A DNA stretch of 64,000 nucleotides. It comes from Arenicola marina. Its lineage: Eukaryota > Annelida > Polychaeta > Arenicolidae. Where the stretch lies: the NCBI GenBank assembly GCA_964019135.1, contig OZ025250.1:52947357-53011356 (forward strand). The letters are read 5' to 3'. Positions 61,774 through 64,000 of the stretch are shown here, in pieces. Within the stretch, counting starts at the first letter, position 1; the number at the start of each line of letters is the position of its first letter. Position numbers and translations under genes: made by a program. The notes under the pieces were generated by a model. The model saw only the letters and a list, made by a program, of their open reading frames with translations. It made no database searches and was not told the origin of the DNA.

Positions 61774-63794
61774 TAATAGTGAAAACACAGGTTTCACGAA
61801 ACCATGACATCTAAACTATGTATATCAAGACACCATGAAATGTCATCAATCAAAATATTTGTTGATGAACTGTTGGAAGGTAATCAAAGACTAGGAAATA
61901 TCCAACACATTGTACCAGTGGTGTTGGAGCTCATAATAATTGATGATTTGTAAATAGTTTCTCGAAGTTAGCTCCTAGGTAATGTTGCTCGATGTTTTAC
62001 CATTGAGGGTAAATTCCGGTGCTTTTTGCTGGTGCAATTATTGAATTAATAAGCAAGGCCTCAGTGAAGACTTGCATTAATCGTTGGCTTCGTAATCGCT
62101 TTTTTGGTGGGGTAAATCTTGTGTCGTTATCGGCAACGACTGGATCTGAAAAATGCTTCCACTTTGTAGGCCTATATATCAGAAGCTGATGCTTAGGCTC
62201 AAAACATTCGATGATTGCCCATGTTACTTGATTTAATTTATCATACACACAATATTGAATGACTATATCATTTACTAGGAAATTATCATACCTTATCCCC
62301 GGGATGAGAGATGTTCTATTATTTTAGTCTGCCAGAGCACCATAATATCTTATAATAATTCTTACTTTCACATTTTTGCAATATTGACTAACAAATCTAT
62401 TGAAATGCAGGTATAGCCCATCAAGTAAATCTATACCAAGTTGCACAATTATGTCACCTGGATGCCAGGTAACTATATATGTTATGGCTTAAGTGTATGG
62501 AACCATTCCCCGGTAAGATATGAAAAAGAGTCTTTTGGTGACTAAATTACCGATATTTATAGCGATTTACTTTCCTGATAGAATATATGTATATGTCGTT
62601 GTAAGGCTTACTGCTTGTCGCATAATGTCGCTTCCGCTGCGTCCAAGGAACACGTGTCTATTGCCTTTTGGTTTTGAATCCATGACATGTGATGGTGAGA
62701 GGCACGTGTTGTTGTGTAGTTGTAACTATGGTAACAGTTTTTTTGTCTATTATGACATCATTGTTGGTGACGTCATTGTCGCAACAATGGCACCGTAGGC
62801 TTAACGTAGTTATATAACTTAATAACTATAGGATATTCAATCGTTATTTCGCAGCCGAGCACAGCACAAGCAAACAGGTGTCGCAATAAAACTAGCATTC
62901 AGTTGCTAAAAATCTCACCCGTTTCGTGATTTTTTCTCATTATCAGAACTCATTTGAATTTGCGTCTTGAAACCCTGACTTGTCTGTGTAGGTCTATGAG
63001 ATAGCACGCAATTGTAAGCCGCAAAAATACCATATAAGAACAGATAAAAAGAGGTTTCGAGAACAAATGGGCAAATACTAACGTGATACAAAACAGACAA
63101 CTCAAATAACCATCAATATTTGTTAAAACTCAATCAAACTTTGAACTTGAACAACAAAAGTTATTGAAGAACCAGAGTCGACACCTTTGGATGACGTCAC
63201 TGATCAGTAGTATCTATGCTTCCCGTGAGAGGCGCTGTTTCCCTTGTGGCCTACGTCATAATACATCATGTCGGCATCATTGTAATCGCGCTCCATCTGG
63301 TGGACAAAAACAGAAGATTGAAACACTTATATAAGCCAGGCTTATAGGCGAAATAATAACATTGTATATGAAATATCATTACGCTCCACAATATTGTGGC
63401 ACTTTAGTTTTAAATAGATCCGGTCTGCCCACTTGGTGTTACTGTTGTAATAGAACATGAAAGCGTCAGAACTGATTTAAAGTTCTTTGTACCAATATTC
63501 CCTTCTATTTAAAAACAAATCTGCATAGTTTACTGAAATGAATATTAACATTGACATTAGATACAACAGTAACATTGGCTTTAAAATGCAATGGTAAATA
63601 TGGCAGGAAATGTATTTTGGGCTTGATAAACTGAAGCACAACAAACTGATGACGTTTACCACTAAGTTAAAAACCTGCGGTTAATTGATATCACGGGCAA
63701 GGCTAAGAGACTTCATTTGGCCGTCTGGCATGCGTGGAATATAGACAAAGACATTTTGGATGATTCAAGGACTGATTCTCATTTGTATTTTGAA

Positions 63795-64000
63795 CTATTT
63801 ACTTTTGGCGGAAAATAGCTCGATATGCAACTTTAAATCGTTGGTTACCGTGTCCTTGGAGCAGCAGGATGCACCATCGGGGCAGCAGACTCCTTGACAA
63901 CAGCGGCTACCACAGCACGTGGGGAAGCCTTCGGGGCAACACCCCGTGGTGGGGCAACAGAGGGGGTACTCGTCCGAGCAGCACGCCTCACGACCCTCGC
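63795..64000 (-). CDS. Partial Cys-rich, granulin-like exon at right edge
   Basis: Minus strand, open from the window edge to a TAG at 63795-63797. The part from about 63998 down to 63855 encodes seven Cys-Cys pairs in about 45 residues, spaced 6, 4, 6, 3, 3 and 5, with the phrases CCPTTGCCPEGFPTCC and CCQGVCCPDGASCC. CCPDGxxCC is the typical granulin core (HCCPDGxxCC); secreted disulfide-rich proteins also use such pairs. The tail TNDLKLHIELFSAKSK may be a true C-terminus, or the exon may end at ACG|GTAACC near 63846. It is convergent with sacsin. The rest lies outside the window, so the family is uncertain. Confidence 0.65.
   Translation of the reverse strand, partial: EGREACCSDEYPLCCPTTGCCPEGFPTCCGSRCCQGVCCPDGASCCSKDTVTNDLKLHIELFSAKSK

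Larger units (their letters stand above)
60063..63794. other. 3' flank between sacsin and the right-edge gene
   Basis: AT-rich microsatellite-like sequence (60070-60420), polyadenylation signals, a 10-bp GGTAACTGTG/GGTAACTAT repeat near 60745-60790, the 25-bp array (60978-61339), a CRE cluster (61685-61773), and isolated CREs near 62769 and 63194. No coding exon is supported. Confidence 0.75.

Overview
This is animal nuclear DNA, probably from a marine invertebrate. The evidence is a multi-exon gene with GT-AG introns of up to 19 kb, tRNA-derived SINEs, short inverted-repeat transposons, many unrelated minisatellites, GC-rich exons in AT-richer introns, and frequent long G or C runs. I cannot name the species. 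A deuterostome invertebrate such as a lancelet, echinoderm or hemichordate is only a guess from the general look.

One gene dominates the window: a plus-strand sacsin (SACS) orthologue. Nine coding exons can be joined with clean splice phases from 11566 to 60062: 11566-11669, 18594-18710, 19484-19631, 20461-22082, 27563-29632, 48898-56819, 57009-58045, 58526-59471 and 59775-60062. They encode at least 4750 residues. In order these hold three sacsin repeat regions, each opening with an Hsp90-like ATP-binding fold, then an acidic linker, a J domain with an intact HPD, and a C-terminal HEPN domain. The extreme N-terminus (ubiquitin-like domain and start codon in vertebrates) was not found. One base is missing in exon 4 near 21300; restoring one base makes the phase bookkeeping of all nine exons work. 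Residue numbers used here count from the first complete codon, at 11568, with that one base allowed for.

Layout: 1-4577 is a 34-bp satellite cut by the left edge. 4578-11565 is non-coding, with a SINE pair, a MITE, a possible promoter and a 27-bp array. 11566-60062 is sacsin, whose introns carry arrays of 42, 22, 19, 28 and 21 bp and most of the transposon copies. 60063-63794 is AT-rich 3' flank with polyadenylation signals, a 25-bp array and a CRE cluster. At the right edge (63795-64000, minus strand) is the end of a second, convergent gene encoding a Cys-Cys-rich, granulin-like peptide.

I see no operon-like or defence-type system. The observations most worth following are a compact promoter-like block followed by a splice donor inside the 19-kb sacsin intron, a 46-copy array of perfect dyads that read as paired Myb sites, a duplicated exon end with its splice donor, the single-base frameshift, and the granulin-like edge exon.
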